A DNA stretch of 41,438 bases from Zygnema cylindricum (Eukaryota > Streptophyta > Zygnematophyceae > Zygnematales > Zygnemataceae): positions 64,001 through 105,438 of the forward strand of contig JBBHKE010001965.1 in the NCBI GenBank assembly GCA_037447655.1, read 5' to 3'. The translations under genes and the position numbers were made by a program. Shown in pieces: positions 1-9,466 of the stretch. Each line of letters starts with the position of its first letter. The stretch's first letter is position 1. The notes under the pieces are model-generated. The model did not search any database, was not told where the DNA came from, and worked only from the letters and a program-made list of their open reading frames with translations.

Positions 1-382
1 AGATCCATTGATCCTTTTCCGGAGCTGAAAAAGCTTCTTGTATTCTGACTGGTTCCATCGTGCAGGTAGACAATAAAGCAGCCTCGCAGCTTCATAGCTT
101 CGCAGCATCGCAGTTTCGCAATTTAGCAGCATCGCAGCTTCGCAACTTTGGAGCAACGAAGTTTTCACTTGGTTTTATTGTGCTGACAGAAACGAGAGCA
201 GCTTCCTAGTTTCGCAGCCTACTGCTTTGCCTTCTTCCCCCCAGAAAATTTGAGGCTGGAAATGTTGGATCCGTAGGTTGCCGCCGAGGAGGAGGAGGAT
301 GAGGTTTCTCCACACGTGTACCAGCTGGAGGGTCCAAAGTGGGACTATAACAAGTGAGAGGAACACATTGAAAAATAACATA
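1..382 (-). pseudogene. copia integrase-RT linker and RT N-terminus (partial)
   Basis: Bases 1-58 read on the minus strand give EPVRIQEAFSAPEKDQWI, the standard beginning of a copia reverse transcriptase (RVT_2). It matches the copy near 5950-6020. Between this and the integrase lies a proline-rich linker and a stretch of GCAGC-type repeats (60-160). Frames change within the linker. RT continues off the left edge. Confidence 0.75.
55..160 (-). repeat. GCAGC minisatellite in the pol linker
   Basis: Imperfect units of the kind GCAGCATCGCAGCTTCGCA recur here and again at 6020-6135 in the equivalent place of the second copy. On the element's strand they encode Ser-Cys-Asp-Ala-Ala-Lys-Leu-type repeats between the integrase and RT domains. 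Confidence 0.7.
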
Positions 383-1927
383 TTATTCGATTTTGGAATC
401 TTTTTCATCATCTGTCATATCAAAAACATCTATCGATCGACTTTTTTCCTTAACCTGAATATTTCTTGCAGTCAAAAGAGTATTCATATCCGTATTAAAT
501 ACTCTATAGCCTACCGATTCATCATCATATCCCATAAAAATTTCGGGAACTGATTTCGAACTAAGTTTAGAAATTGAGAGATTATCCAACATAAAACATT
601 TACTCCCAAAAACCCGGAAATGACTAACATTTGGTTTTCTTCCGATCCACACCTCATATGGTGTTTTCCCTTTCAGTGCTATAGTCTCTATTCTATTCCT
701 AATATACGACGCACACGAAAAAGCCTCTCCCCAAAATTTGAAATCTATTCCTTTATCTAGTAACATAGATTTTGCACTTTCCGTTAGAGATCGGTTCAGC
801 CTTTCAGATACTCCATTCTGTTCAGGAGTATAAGGAACTGTAAATTGTTGAGAAATGTCGTTTTCTTTCAAATAGTCCAAGAATGCATGAGAAACATATT
901 CCCCTCCGTTGTCGGACCGAAGGGAAAGAATCACTTTCCCATGAAGTTTTTCGGCCCATGCTCGAAAGTGTTTGAAGTGAGTGAGCACTTCACTCTTTTC
1001 TTTCATAAAGTAAACCTTGCTATATCTTGAGAAATCATCCGTAAACGTGACCGAGAACCTGCTGCCACCTAGGGAAGGAACTTTCGACGGTTCGCATACA
1101 TCTGAATGAATAATTTGCAAAAAATCCGTTGCCCGGTTATTAGCTGTCTGAGGTAAGGGCAGCTTATGAAGATTTCCCAAAACACACCCATCACAAACAT
1201 GAGAATCTGTTTGTCCTTATTTAACACCATCTATCATATTTTGCTTTACCATTTTATCAAGCCTTTTAGGATGAACATGACCGAGCCTCTTATGCCACAA
1301 AATATATTCTGGAAGGACACTGAAGTATGCAAAATCAATTTCATTAGCCAAGTCCATCCGGTACAACAAGTTTGGGCCTCTAGTTCCTACCAAAGCTACT
1401 CTCCCATCTTTGCTTACTACCTTTTTTCCATTCTTCCGTAAAATTTCAAAACCTTTCATTTTCGCCACCGAAGTGGAAAACAATATTTTTGTAAACTTTG
1501 GGATATAGAGAACATCATGCAAGGTCCTTTTTACAACTTGACCATTGATGTCACATGCGAACTCCACGGTTCCCTTTGCCATAGCCTCCACACCGGTGTC
1601 ATCAACGTAATAAATTCGACGAGTGGGAATTGGAGTAAGCGTTTTGAAGTAAGCCCGATTGCCACACATGTGGGAGGAGAATCCGGAGTCCATAATCCAC
1701 GCGTTCTCTCGGGGTCCCTCCATGAGATCTTTTGCAAGAGCAAAGAACTCATCATCATCCGATTGCGGATATCTGACCACGTCTTCCTTTTCCTCCGGCC
1801 CTTCGTCTTGTGATGTCTCATCAAATGCAAGGAACGTTGTAAAGTAACTGGCAGTTTTGATGCCACCACTTTTGATGGTGAGTCTTGGACCGCACCCTCC
1901 GTCCCGCACGGTAAATTCCTGTTTCAC
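383..1927 (-). pseudogene. copia protease-integrase region
   Basis: The protease active-site signature MDSGFSSHMCGN lies near 1660-1700, with Asp-Ser-Gly in place of the usual Asp-Thr/Ser-Gly. A GAG-pre-integrase segment follows, with the HHCC zinc-finger histidines in WHKRLGH and cysteines in CDGC. The integrase core has the D,D35E residues in HSDVCEP, LRSDNGGEY and TPEQNGVSERLN. An in-frame TAA at 1217-1219 separates two open stretches that share one frame. The integrase stretch ends at a stop at 383-385, where the related copy at 5640-6715 reads through. The product would have matured the particle proteins and inserted cDNA into the genome. Confidence 0.9.
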
Positions 1928-2674
1928 ACGCTTTTATAAATGCCGGACACAACCGGAAAACATGACCTTGGCCAAAGCAATATACACACCTATCATATTG
2001 CCTATAATTTTGATTTGGGGTAAAGTTTCTATTTCCATTAAATCCAGCCGTCTTATATGTCTGTGCATTGTAAGCTACCACTGACTGACCACCGTTTAAG
2101 GCTATCTGAGTGGCCTCTTCATCTAAGATATAAGCCTAGGCTACTGTTATATTCCATTTACTCTTCTCTAACCTTCTTAACTGCTCCGCAGCTCCTCTAT
2201 ATTCAATAGGAAGCCCTCTCATTAAAATCATAGCTTGATGAAAAAGAGGAAAACTCCCCCCGAAGCATGCATTCTTTGACCATAAAAGCATCAAGCCATT
2301 ATAATATGAGTTCATATCACCCCCAGTATACTTATAGTCCAAAAAATTTCTAGCAGTTACAACCTCATTCTGCTTAGTGGCTAAGACATAAGATTCACTC
2401 CGAGCCGTCCATATTTCAGATGCTGTGAAGATATTGATATATATCATGTTAATATCTTCTGACAAAAAGAACTTCAGAACATGCAATGCTTCCTCATTTT
2501 TCTTTCAAAATCCGGATCAGTATCCGGAAGGATACCACAAAACACATCATATAATTTCACTTGTTTCAGGTAAGACTTAGTCAAATCCGCCCAATAAAGA
2601 TACTTCTGCCCATTTAACACCGAGATCCGTGAGGGAGAGCCCGTGACCTGTTGATTTGAGGCAATTGGTGCCAT
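1916..2674 (-). pseudogene. copia gag polyprotein remnant with CCHC zinc knuckle
   Basis: The gag region starts at the ATG at 2674 and continues to about 1916. It resembles the UBN2/retrotran_gag family: a short N-terminus, a helical capsid-like stretch, then a zinc knuckle read as CVYCFGQGHVFRLC (CX2CX4HX4C) at about 1953-1994, which binds the element's RNA. The frame is broken by a 1-nt shift near 2480 and by an in-frame TAG at 2136-2138; sequence on both sides of each break is still gag-like. It would have been the structural part of the cytoplasmic virus-like particle. Confidence 0.8.
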
Positions 2675-2975
2675 TGAAGAAGATGAAGAAGCACCTAGAG
2701 TGTCATGACAATCAAATATGCAAAGAAGAAACTCTCACGAAATCCCACAAAAGACCAGCTTCACAATGAAACTCTTAAACAAACCGTACACACTTTAAAT
2801 CTGCAAATTTGCCACAATATAAAATATACACCAAAGAAACAACATGCAGAATTTCACAAGGTTCTGCAAAAAGATCACAATGATCTTACAATCCAAAAAC
2901 ACTCAGAAAACTGCTTCGCAGTTTTCCATACAAAAATCATACTTCCTAAAATAATCTAAGTCCTACATATACAAG
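2675..2975 (-). other. Leader between LTR and gag of first copia element
   Basis: This AT-rich stretch has no supported ORF. Its LTR-proximal end (CTAAGTCCTACA on the plus strand, 2955-2966) recurs near 7014 and 9917 and is where a primer-binding site is expected. It does not look like the usual initiator-Met site TGGTATCAGAGC. Confidence 0.5.
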
Positions 2976-3615
2976 TGAACCTACAACTGATCATGCCGTA
3001 CCATAGTTGCCATTGTGGATCGGTACACATATATTCATCAAAACAAAAACCCCACCGTCAACCGTACACAAAATATTTACAATGATCAAGGAGCGGACAA
3101 CCGCTAAAGTGAAATAGTGCGCGGTCAAAGTTCGTCTGCTGAAATGACGGAGCAGTCAAGAGTTCTCTTTCAAAAAATGTCGGCGGACTCTGTCCGCCGT
3201 CCGCGTATTGTTCGTCACTGAGGATGAACCTCCACGTGTAACTTCGGTCCTCAAATGAAACTGTACCTTTTCTTCTAGAACAACCAAACTTGACTTTCTC
3301 ACAGACCGACACGTGTGCCTGAAGTGCACCGAATCTGTGTACTCTCTTTGGAGTTGCATACTCACTAAATTATGTCCCCGTCAATTTATCTTCACACAAA
3401 CTGACTAAAGTTCAGAACACCTTTCTTGCGCACACTGCTATAGCTGCTATGACTCTGCTGTGACTGCTATGAAGCTACGATGTCAGACCACCGCAGCATA
3501 GCAGCATAGCAACAAGCATAGAGTACTCAAGGTTTCCAGATGCGATGTCAGACTTAGCGCAGCATGGCAGTATAGTAGTAAGATATAGAGAGGACTCAAG
3601 GTTTCCAAAACAACA
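2976..3615 (-). repeat. 5' LTR of the first copia-like element
   Basis: On the minus strand this 640-bp block starts with TGTTG at 3615 and ends beside a leader block (2951-2975) that is shared with two other copies, at 7014-7032 and 9915-9940. It carries the GCTGCTATG-type short repeats typical of the other LTRs here. The TGTTG start matches the LTR at 7033-7480. The 3' boundary at 2976 is inferred by alignment to those copies rather than from a second LTR. Confidence 0.65.
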
Positions 3616-4839
3616 TACAGTACACCGTGAATCGTTGTTAGTAGTGTTGTGTACCGGTAAGGATTTGCCGATAACCAATATGGGCCTTTTTTCGGATAGC
3701 CGATAATTGATATATTGGTACGATACATAGTTATCGGTGTTATCGCCAATAAATAGCCGTTATTTATCAGTTATTATTGGCAATAACAACGATAGCGATA
3801 ACTATTGGCGATATCTGCACAGACCGTATAGATAAATGTACGGCCAGTACACTCATCTTTTGTACGTTTTACTCCGTGGACAGCCGTGAACCCTTTTCCC
3901 CCCGATTTCGGTAAAAAATCGCGATATTTCCTTCATTATTTCTAATTTAATGGGGTTTTACTTGGAATTACACCCTCCCATACCCGTCCACAATGCGTTT
4001 TTGACTTTTATTTTTTCTTTACAAGGTTAGTTACTCCTTCATATCACTTCCATTGTGTGTCTAAATTGGTTTTTTTTTAATGCATTTTCATTCCATTTTA
4101 GAAATGATCCGTAATAAGGATGGACGCATCTATGCTAATCATGCACCGTAGCCCTAGCAATTGCTCTATTCTACCCTCAAATTCCCCCCTTGAAGTCCTC
4201 CATATGCCTACTTTTATTGATATTTTAATTTGATCATTGTTTGCAAATGTTTTCTTCTACGGCTGGTCTTTCGGTATCTGTATCGTGTTCACTTACGACA
4301 TCCTGGTTTCCTCATAGAATTTAAACTTCTGCCAATTATATAACCTTTTCCACTCTCATAAATTTCCTTTCTTAGCCCCAGTTTCTCAACATTTTTTATA
4401 AGTTCTTTACTGAGTTCATTACTTTTTAAATCCACACTATTTTCCACTTCTCATGTTATTCCTCATTTTGTGTGAATTTACCATTTTCTCTTTCATCATC
4501 TTCTCTATGCCCTTGTCTAATTTTGTTTTCAGTTCAGTGTTCTCTATATCTAAAGAATATTCTTCAACCAATTTTATTATTCTTAACTCCCCTTTTTTTA
4601 AGAATCTCTTCTCTGTTTAAGTCATTTTTACACACCAATCTATCACAAAAAAAAGTCACAAAAACCGAGTCTTTTTCACTCTCTTCTCTCTCCACACTAT
4701 CTTTGGTGTCAATAATTTTTCCAATCCCTTCTACTTCTCGTCTTCCTTAAATTACCTCGTCCTTTAGTAAGTTTGTGTCACTCACCAATCTGTTATAAGA
4801 AATATTGACAGTATCTGAATCCTTATCTGTCACCTCTTT
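3616..4839. other. Spacer with a TATCG/CGATA-rich block, no gene seen
   Basis: Positions 3650-3830 are packed with CGATA and TATCG pentamers in both orientations, and open with a GTGTTGTGTACCGG-like string that recurs near 36620. The remainder is T/C-rich and AT-rich, with no convincing coding similarity. Open frames at 4472-4750 look like chance products of T-rich sequence. Confidence 0.5.
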
Positions 4840-5610
4840 CTACTCAATCCGAACAACATATATGGTTGGTAAGTAAATCAATTCGTCAACAAAAGTTGTA
4901 TGCCTTTTGTCATCGGTCGAGTCTTGTCTCTCACTCATGAAGCCACTTGATTCTCTTCTTGTTGAGGGTCGAACCAGGTTGTTGTCCCATTCATTTCTGA
5001 AATTTCCTGTAACACATGCACTTTTATAGGATGGAAATACCTTGAAGGTATGTCCTAAATCATTACAGTAAAAATAATTCTTAGGTCGATCTCCGAACTC
5101 ACTACTACTCTTGCATTTTTGAAACAGAGACTTAGATTCTTTCATATTTCTCTCACTTGAAAAAACCTTTCTACTAGCCTTTTCACCTAGAACAAATCTT
5201 CTTGCTAAAGTTAAGCTCCAATCCTTTTTATCAATTAAAATCAATCGATCTAATGCACTCATATATTCTTTAGGTAGGCTTCTCATTAACAAGAGAGCTT
5301 GTAGAGCATCTGTGAAGTTTCCTCTTGCTAAATCATTTTCTACAAATAATACTTGTAGGTCGATACTGTGATTCTCCATACTGCCTTCTACATACTTGTA
5401 TTCATTTTTTTTGGTAACACTAGTTAGCCAATGATACACAGAAGGCTTTGGATACCTACATTCTAAGCACTTCCATAATTCAACTGCACTTTTAAAACTT
5501 AGATATGACATTACTAGTTTTTGAGTCAAAGAGCTATTGATAACCCTTAGACACTCATGATTTTTCTTTTTCCATCCAATTGATATTTCGGCCAAAGTAC
5601 CATCCACCAT
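4840..5610 (-). pseudogene. copia gag fragment (256-codon open frame)
   Basis: This uninterrupted minus-strand frame resembles the gag of the first element but is diverged. It has a capsid-type region with LPKEYMSALDRL, equivalent to LPIEYRGAAEQL in the other copy, followed by a decayed zinc knuckle (YCNDLGHTFKVF) that has lost the first and last cysteines. It lacks a proper gag N-terminus and no protease follows. It abuts an RT fragment at about 5640, so it belongs to a rearranged element. The open frame is long, but the missing cysteines argue against a working gag. Confidence 0.75.
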
Positions 5611-5639
5611 CCATTAGCTCTATCATCTCGAATTAGCTC

Positions 5640-6715
5640 TCGGGCATACACTTCCAATAGTGATATTTAATGGATTTTGTCTTAACATCCATTTGATGTA
5701 ATTCCATTTTTTCAATGGCCGCTAAAGACAACAAAATTCTAACGGTTTAAAACTGGACAATCGGAGAGAAGGTCTCAATTTCTGACTATAGCCTTTAACA
5801 ACTAGTCTAGCTTTATATCTTTCAATAGAGTTGGTTCAATTTGACTTTAAAGACCCACTTACAACCGATGGCCTTTCTATCCGGCGGAAGCTCCACAAGC
5901 TCCCACGTTTCAGCCTCCATTATCGATCGTATTTCATCATTAAGTGCGGAGATCCATTGATCCTTTTCTGAAGCTGAAAAAGCTTCCTGTATTGTGACTG
6001 GTTCTATCGTGTAGGTAGACAATAAAGCAGCATCGCAGCTTTGTAGCTTCGCAGCATCGCAGCTTCGCAACTTCACAGCATTGGAGCTTTGCAGCAGCCT
6101 CCTAGCTTCGCAACTTTGCAGCATCGCAGTTTTCACCTGGTTCCAACGTGTTGACAGAAAAAAAGAGAGCAACTTCGCAGTTTCGCAACCTACTGCTTTG
6201 CCTTCTTCCCCCCGAAAAATCTGAGGCTGGAATTGTTGGATCTGTAGGTTGTCGCCGAGGATGAGGTGGAGGAGGAGGAGGAGGAGGATGAGGATTCTCC
6301 ACACGTGTACCACCTGAAGGGTCCAAAGTGGGACTAGAAGAATTGAGAGGAACACTTTCAAAAATAACATATTCTTTGATTTTGGAATATTTTTCAACAT
6401 TTATCATACCAAAAACATCTATCGATCTACTTTCTTCCTCAACTTGAATAATTATTGCAGTCTGAAGAGTATTCATATCCGTATTAAATATTCTATAGCC
6501 TACCGATTCATCATCATATCCCATAAAAATTGCGGGAACAGATTTTGGACTAAGCTTAGAAATTGGGAGATTATCCAATATAAAACATTTACCCCCAAAA
6601 ACCCAAAATGACCAACATTTGGTTTTCTTCCTGTCCACACCTCATATAGTGTTTTGTCTTTCACTGCTCTAATCTCTATTCTATTCCTAATATACGACGC
6701 ACATGAAAACGATAT
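5640..6715 (-). pseudogene. copia integrase C-terminus, linker and RT N-terminal half
   Basis: Minus-strand reading begins abruptly inside the integrase C-terminal domain (SCASYIRNRIE, then KPNVGHF and a GYDDESVGYRIFNTDMN segment). It crosses a poly-proline linker and the GCAGC minisatellite, then enters RT with ALNDEIRSIMEAETWELVEL and GCKWVFKVKLN. A frameshift near 5830 is followed by ERYKARLVVKGYSQK, and RT-like sequence (AAIEKMELHQMDVKT) persists to about 5650. It is closely related to the first element at 1-1180 but has lost that element's stop at the integrase end. The upstream part of pol has been deleted, as the junction at 6715 fuses it to a gag start. Confidence 0.85.
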
Positions 6716-6771
6716 TGTTCTACAACCACCAGTGCAGGTGGAGGAGCAATAGTAGTAGTAGAAGTAGACAT
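6716..6771 (-). pseudogene. gag N-terminal stub fused to integrase
   Basis: An ATG at 6771 opens MSTSTTTIAPPPALVVVEQ, a plausible gag start located after an LTR (7033-7480) and a 260-bp leader. After about 18 codons the sequence switches directly into the integrase C-terminal domain, so about 3 kb of gag, protease and integrase is missing. Confidence 0.55.
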
Positions 6772-7032
6772 GATACACTCTCAAAAGCTATCAAGAATCC
6801 TACCAAACAGCAGTTCTTAAGTGCTCACCAATTATTATACAAGCATCCAAACTTCACAAAACTCTATCAGAATATAGAGTAACATAAACACTGATAACTC
6901 CCAAAGTTTCAACACAATTGACCCGACAACACTTAAGATATAATACTCAGAAGTTTCCCAAAAACTATCTGCAGTTTTACTACTTGGAAGTCTGGATACA
7001 TAATATGTTATGAGTCCTAAGTCTTATACTTG
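6772..7032 (-). other. Leader of the second copia element
   Basis: This AT-rich non-coding stretch lies between the LTR and the gag stub. The block GTCCTAAGTCTTATACTTG (7014-7032) beside the LTR aligns with blocks next to the LTRs at 2976 and about 9942. Confidence 0.5.
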
Positions 7033-7480
7033 TGTTGAACTGGCAACACCAGTGTACTTGAGAGGTACATCAAACCACCAAGCTACCACTAATCTGTCAA
7101 GCTACCATTGAGCTATCACTAAGCTACCACTGAGCTATCACTAAGCTACCACTGAGTTACCCACTAAGTTACCACTGAGTTCCCACTAAGTTGACTAGAA
7201 TCGTATCTATCGTAGTTGCTCTATCCTGTACAGAATCACATTAAGAATATCAGACGTTGCGTTGTCCGTACGGACCATATCAAATATAATCGTGGTTGCG
7301 TTGTCCTATTTGTGTTGCAGCTTCGCTGCTACGCTGCTCTGCTGTATAGCAGCTGCTCTGCTGTATAGCAGCTGCTCTGCTATATAGCAGTTGCGCTGAT
7401 CTGTTGTATAGCAGCTGCGCTGCTGTGTCTGTATAGCAGCTGCGCTTCTCTGAGAATGAAAGCTTTCCAAAAAGACAACA
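7033..7480 (-). repeat. LTR shared by two tandem copia elements
   Basis: This 448-bp block is bounded by TGTTG and CAACA. On the minus strand it follows RT-RNase H and a polypurine tract (AGGGGAG, 7481-7487), and precedes the leader and gag stub of another copy. That makes it both a 3' LTR and a 5' LTR, as in a tandem array. It matches the inverted block 8668-9162 nearly base for base. Internally it has a 22-bp tandem repeat of the AAGCTACCACTGAGCTATCA type (7080-7195) and a GCTGC/GCAGC block (7316-7447). Confidence 0.8.
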
Positions 7481-7487
7481 CTCCCCT
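7481..7487 (-). other. Polypurine tract for plus-strand priming
   Basis: AGGGGAG on the minus strand sits immediately before the TGTTG of the LTR. The same arrangement appears at 10587 and 10957. Copia elements prime second-strand DNA from such a tract. Confidence 0.6.
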
Positions 7488-7639
7488 ATAGCTTTAGACT
7501 CAATATACTCGAGCAGCTGCGGTGATAGACTAGCTCAGCATCGCAACATAGCAATATAACAATTAGCAAGTCACCCAATCCCACTATATCTCAATGGTGG
7601 ATTTATCGCAGAGTGGCACTATAGCAGTGCAGCAATTCA
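7488..7639 (-). other. 3' untranslated part of copia element
   Basis: Non-coding sequence lies between the RNase H end and the polypurine tract. It contains CAGC-rich words related to the LTR but no ORF. Confidence 0.4.
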
Positions 7640-8667
7640 ACTATTCACTTAATCCCACTGCGTCCCTACAATACTTCAGCTTAGGAGCAAGAAGAGCTTT
7701 AGTGAGCATATCAACAATCATTTTTGCATTTGGCAAATAACATAATTTAATCACTCTAGAGAACACTTTTTCTCTTACAAAGTGTAATCATACATCCATT
7801 TGCTTACTTTTGATGTGATGACTCGGGTTAGAAGCAATGGCAATGGAAGCCTGGTTATCACACAAGATCACCTGTGGACCAACTTGCATGTATCCTAGTT
7901 CTTGTAACATGGATTTTACCCATAAGAGTTCTTTGAGGGCCGAGCTTGCTGCCATATATTGTGACTCCATTGTCGACTGTGGTGTAACCTTTTGAAGTTT
8001 GCTGCTCCATCAGCACGTACAGTTCCCAATTTGTAGAACGAATCCCGTGGTGGATTTTCGGCTTGGCATGTCGCCATAGCTTGCATCACTCCATGTTTGC
8101 AGCTGGACTTCTCCTCCGCCTAGAGTGAGTTTGAGATCTTTTGTTCCTGCCAAATATCTTAAGACTCTCCTTGGTGCATAAAGATCAGATTTTCTCGAAT
8201 TTTCTAGACTCCCGCTCAGTACCCCGACTGCTGCAGCAATGTCAGGACGAATACGGTTCATGAAATATATTAAGCTTCCCACTATCTGTCTATAAGGTAT
8301 TATTGTCATAGGATCTTTCTCCCCTGACTCTAAATACTCGCTAACAATGACACCTGGTTTTGTCTCTTCTCCCTCTAACTTCTGCCGAAACTCCATTGGA
8401 GTTAAACATCCTTTTGCCCCCCGCGTTTTGTACTCATCTAACATGTTTCCAATAGCCTCTTTTTGAGTCAATTTTATTATTTTCTTATTTCTGTCCCTCT
8501 CTCCCTGGATACCCAAAATATATTTTGCCTCACCGAGGTCTTTTATCTCGAACCGTGAGTTTAGGGCAATTTTGATTTTGTTAACTTCAGCCATTGATTT
8601 GCTATTTAATAACAACTCATCTACATATACTGCTATATGCACTATCCCATTTTCCCCCTGTAGAACG
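7640..8667 (-). pseudogene. copia RT C-terminal part and RNase H
   Basis: The minus strand carries the RT palm motif as YVDE within IAVYVDELLLNSKS (about 8600-8640); the family normally has YVDD. Then come GEAKYILGI, the thumb/connection region with IPYRQIVGSLIYFMN and RPDIAAAVGVLS, and RNase H with WSDASYGD, ESQYMAAS and LCDNQASIAIA (residues D, E, D). A stop follows QIGNCTC near 8010 and another follows QMDV near 7785; coding similarity resumes after each, ending with the usual TKALLAPK near 7690. RT begins abruptly at 8667 where an opposite-strand LTR starts. Confidence 0.9.
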
Positions 8668-9162
8668 TGTTGTCTTTTTTTTGGAAAGCTTTCAGTCTCA
8701 GAGCAGCGCAGCTGCTTTACAGACAGAGCAGCGCAGCTGCTATACAACAGAGCAGCGCAGCTGCTATACAGCAGCGCATCTGCTATACAGCAGCGCAGCT
8801 GCTATACAGCAGAGCAGCTGCTATACAACAGAGCAGCTGCTATACAGCAGAGCAGCGCAGCAGCAGAGCAGCGCAGCAGCAGAGCAGCTGCTATACAGCA
8901 GAGCAGCGCAGCAGCGAAGCTTCAACACAGACAGGACAAGGCAACCATGATTATGTTTGATACGGTCCGTACGGACAACGCAACGTCTAATATTCTTAAT
9001 GTGATTCTGTACAGGATAGAGCAACTTCAATAGATACAATTCTAGTCAGCTTAGTGATAGCTCAGTGGTAGCTTAGTGATAGCTCAATGGTAGCTTGACA
9101 GATTAGTGGTAGCTTGGTGGTTTGATGTACCTCTCAAGTACAATGGTGTTGCCAGTTCAACA
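8668..9162 (+). repeat. Copia LTR in inverted orientation
   Basis: Starting TGTTGTC and ending AGTTCAACA, this 495-bp block is the reverse complement of the LTR at 7033-7480. The match runs on for 12 bp past the CAACA end (9163-9174), into what would be the leader. It is longer than its partner in the GCAGC/CTATACAGCAG array (about 8700-8920) and shorter in the AAGCTACCACTGAGC array. It sits exactly at the break in the minus-strand RT, so it looks like the 5' LTR of a plus-strand element that landed in that gene. No 5-bp target duplication is visible, which fits later deletion on the right. Confidence 0.8.
8700..8925 (+). repeat. GCAGC/CTATACAGCAG short tandem array inside the LTR
   Basis: About 225 bp consist of interleaved AGAGCAGCGCAGCTGC and TGCTATACAGCAG units. 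GCTGC and GCAGC alternate, so the strand can fold back on itself. All three plus frames stay open here, which explains the overlapping spurious ORFs. Confidence 0.75.
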
Positions 9163-9174
9163 CAAGTATAAGAC

Positions 9175-9466
9175 CGCGGAAATGTAACAAAAGCAATTGC
9201 ACTTCTCTTCATGGAGTTGCTTTATCTAGGAAGCTCTTTAGAATTTTACAGCCTATACTTATAAGGTAGGTATCATGAATGAATACTCTCAAATTGAGAG
9301 GAAGAGAGTCAATACCATCGCAATGAAGCTTATAATAAAATATGAGAGGAAACTTGAAGATTTAAGATATAACTTTGGAGTTGCAAAAGGGATCCTCTTC
9401 TATGCATGCATTAGCAGCAGGTATAGACTGGAGGGAGCATGATAGAAAAGGAAATGTTGTTCATAG
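9175..9466 (+). pseudogene. Copia gag fragment, direct repeat of 16520-16815
   Basis: This block is about 85-90% identical by eye to 16520-16815 and carries the same string of stops. It encodes gag-like pieces (an Arg-Lys-Arg-Val-Asn-Thr-Ile segment and an Arg-Tyr-Arg-Leu-Glu segment). It begins 12 bp after the inverted LTR, so it may be internal sequence of the same plus-strand element after a deletion. Confidence 0.5.

Larger units (their letters stand above)
1..3615 (-). mobile_element. Ty1/copia-like LTR retrotransposon, 5' part, cut by window edge
   Basis: Read on the minus strand, the order is 5' LTR, leader, gag with zinc knuckle, protease, integrase and the first residues of reverse transcriptase. 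Protease and integrase before RT is the Ty1/copia order, not the Ty3/gypsy order. The rest of RT, RNase H and the 3' LTR would lie left of base 1. The element is dead: a 1-nt frameshift in gag near 2480, an in-frame stop at 2136-2138, a frame change near 1915, and in-frame stops at 1217-1219 and 383-385. The limited damage suggests a moderately young copy. Target-site duplications cannot be checked because the 3' LTR is outside the window. Confidence 0.9.

Noticed and set aside
8700-8925. CRISPR-like regular repeats
   Set aside because: Units are short, degenerate, lack unique spacers and lie in an LTR of a eukaryotic retroelement.
8572-9033. Three overlapping plus frames of 97-153 codons
   Set aside because: They are translations of the GCAGC/CTATACAGCAG array in the LTR, which lacks stops in all forward frames.
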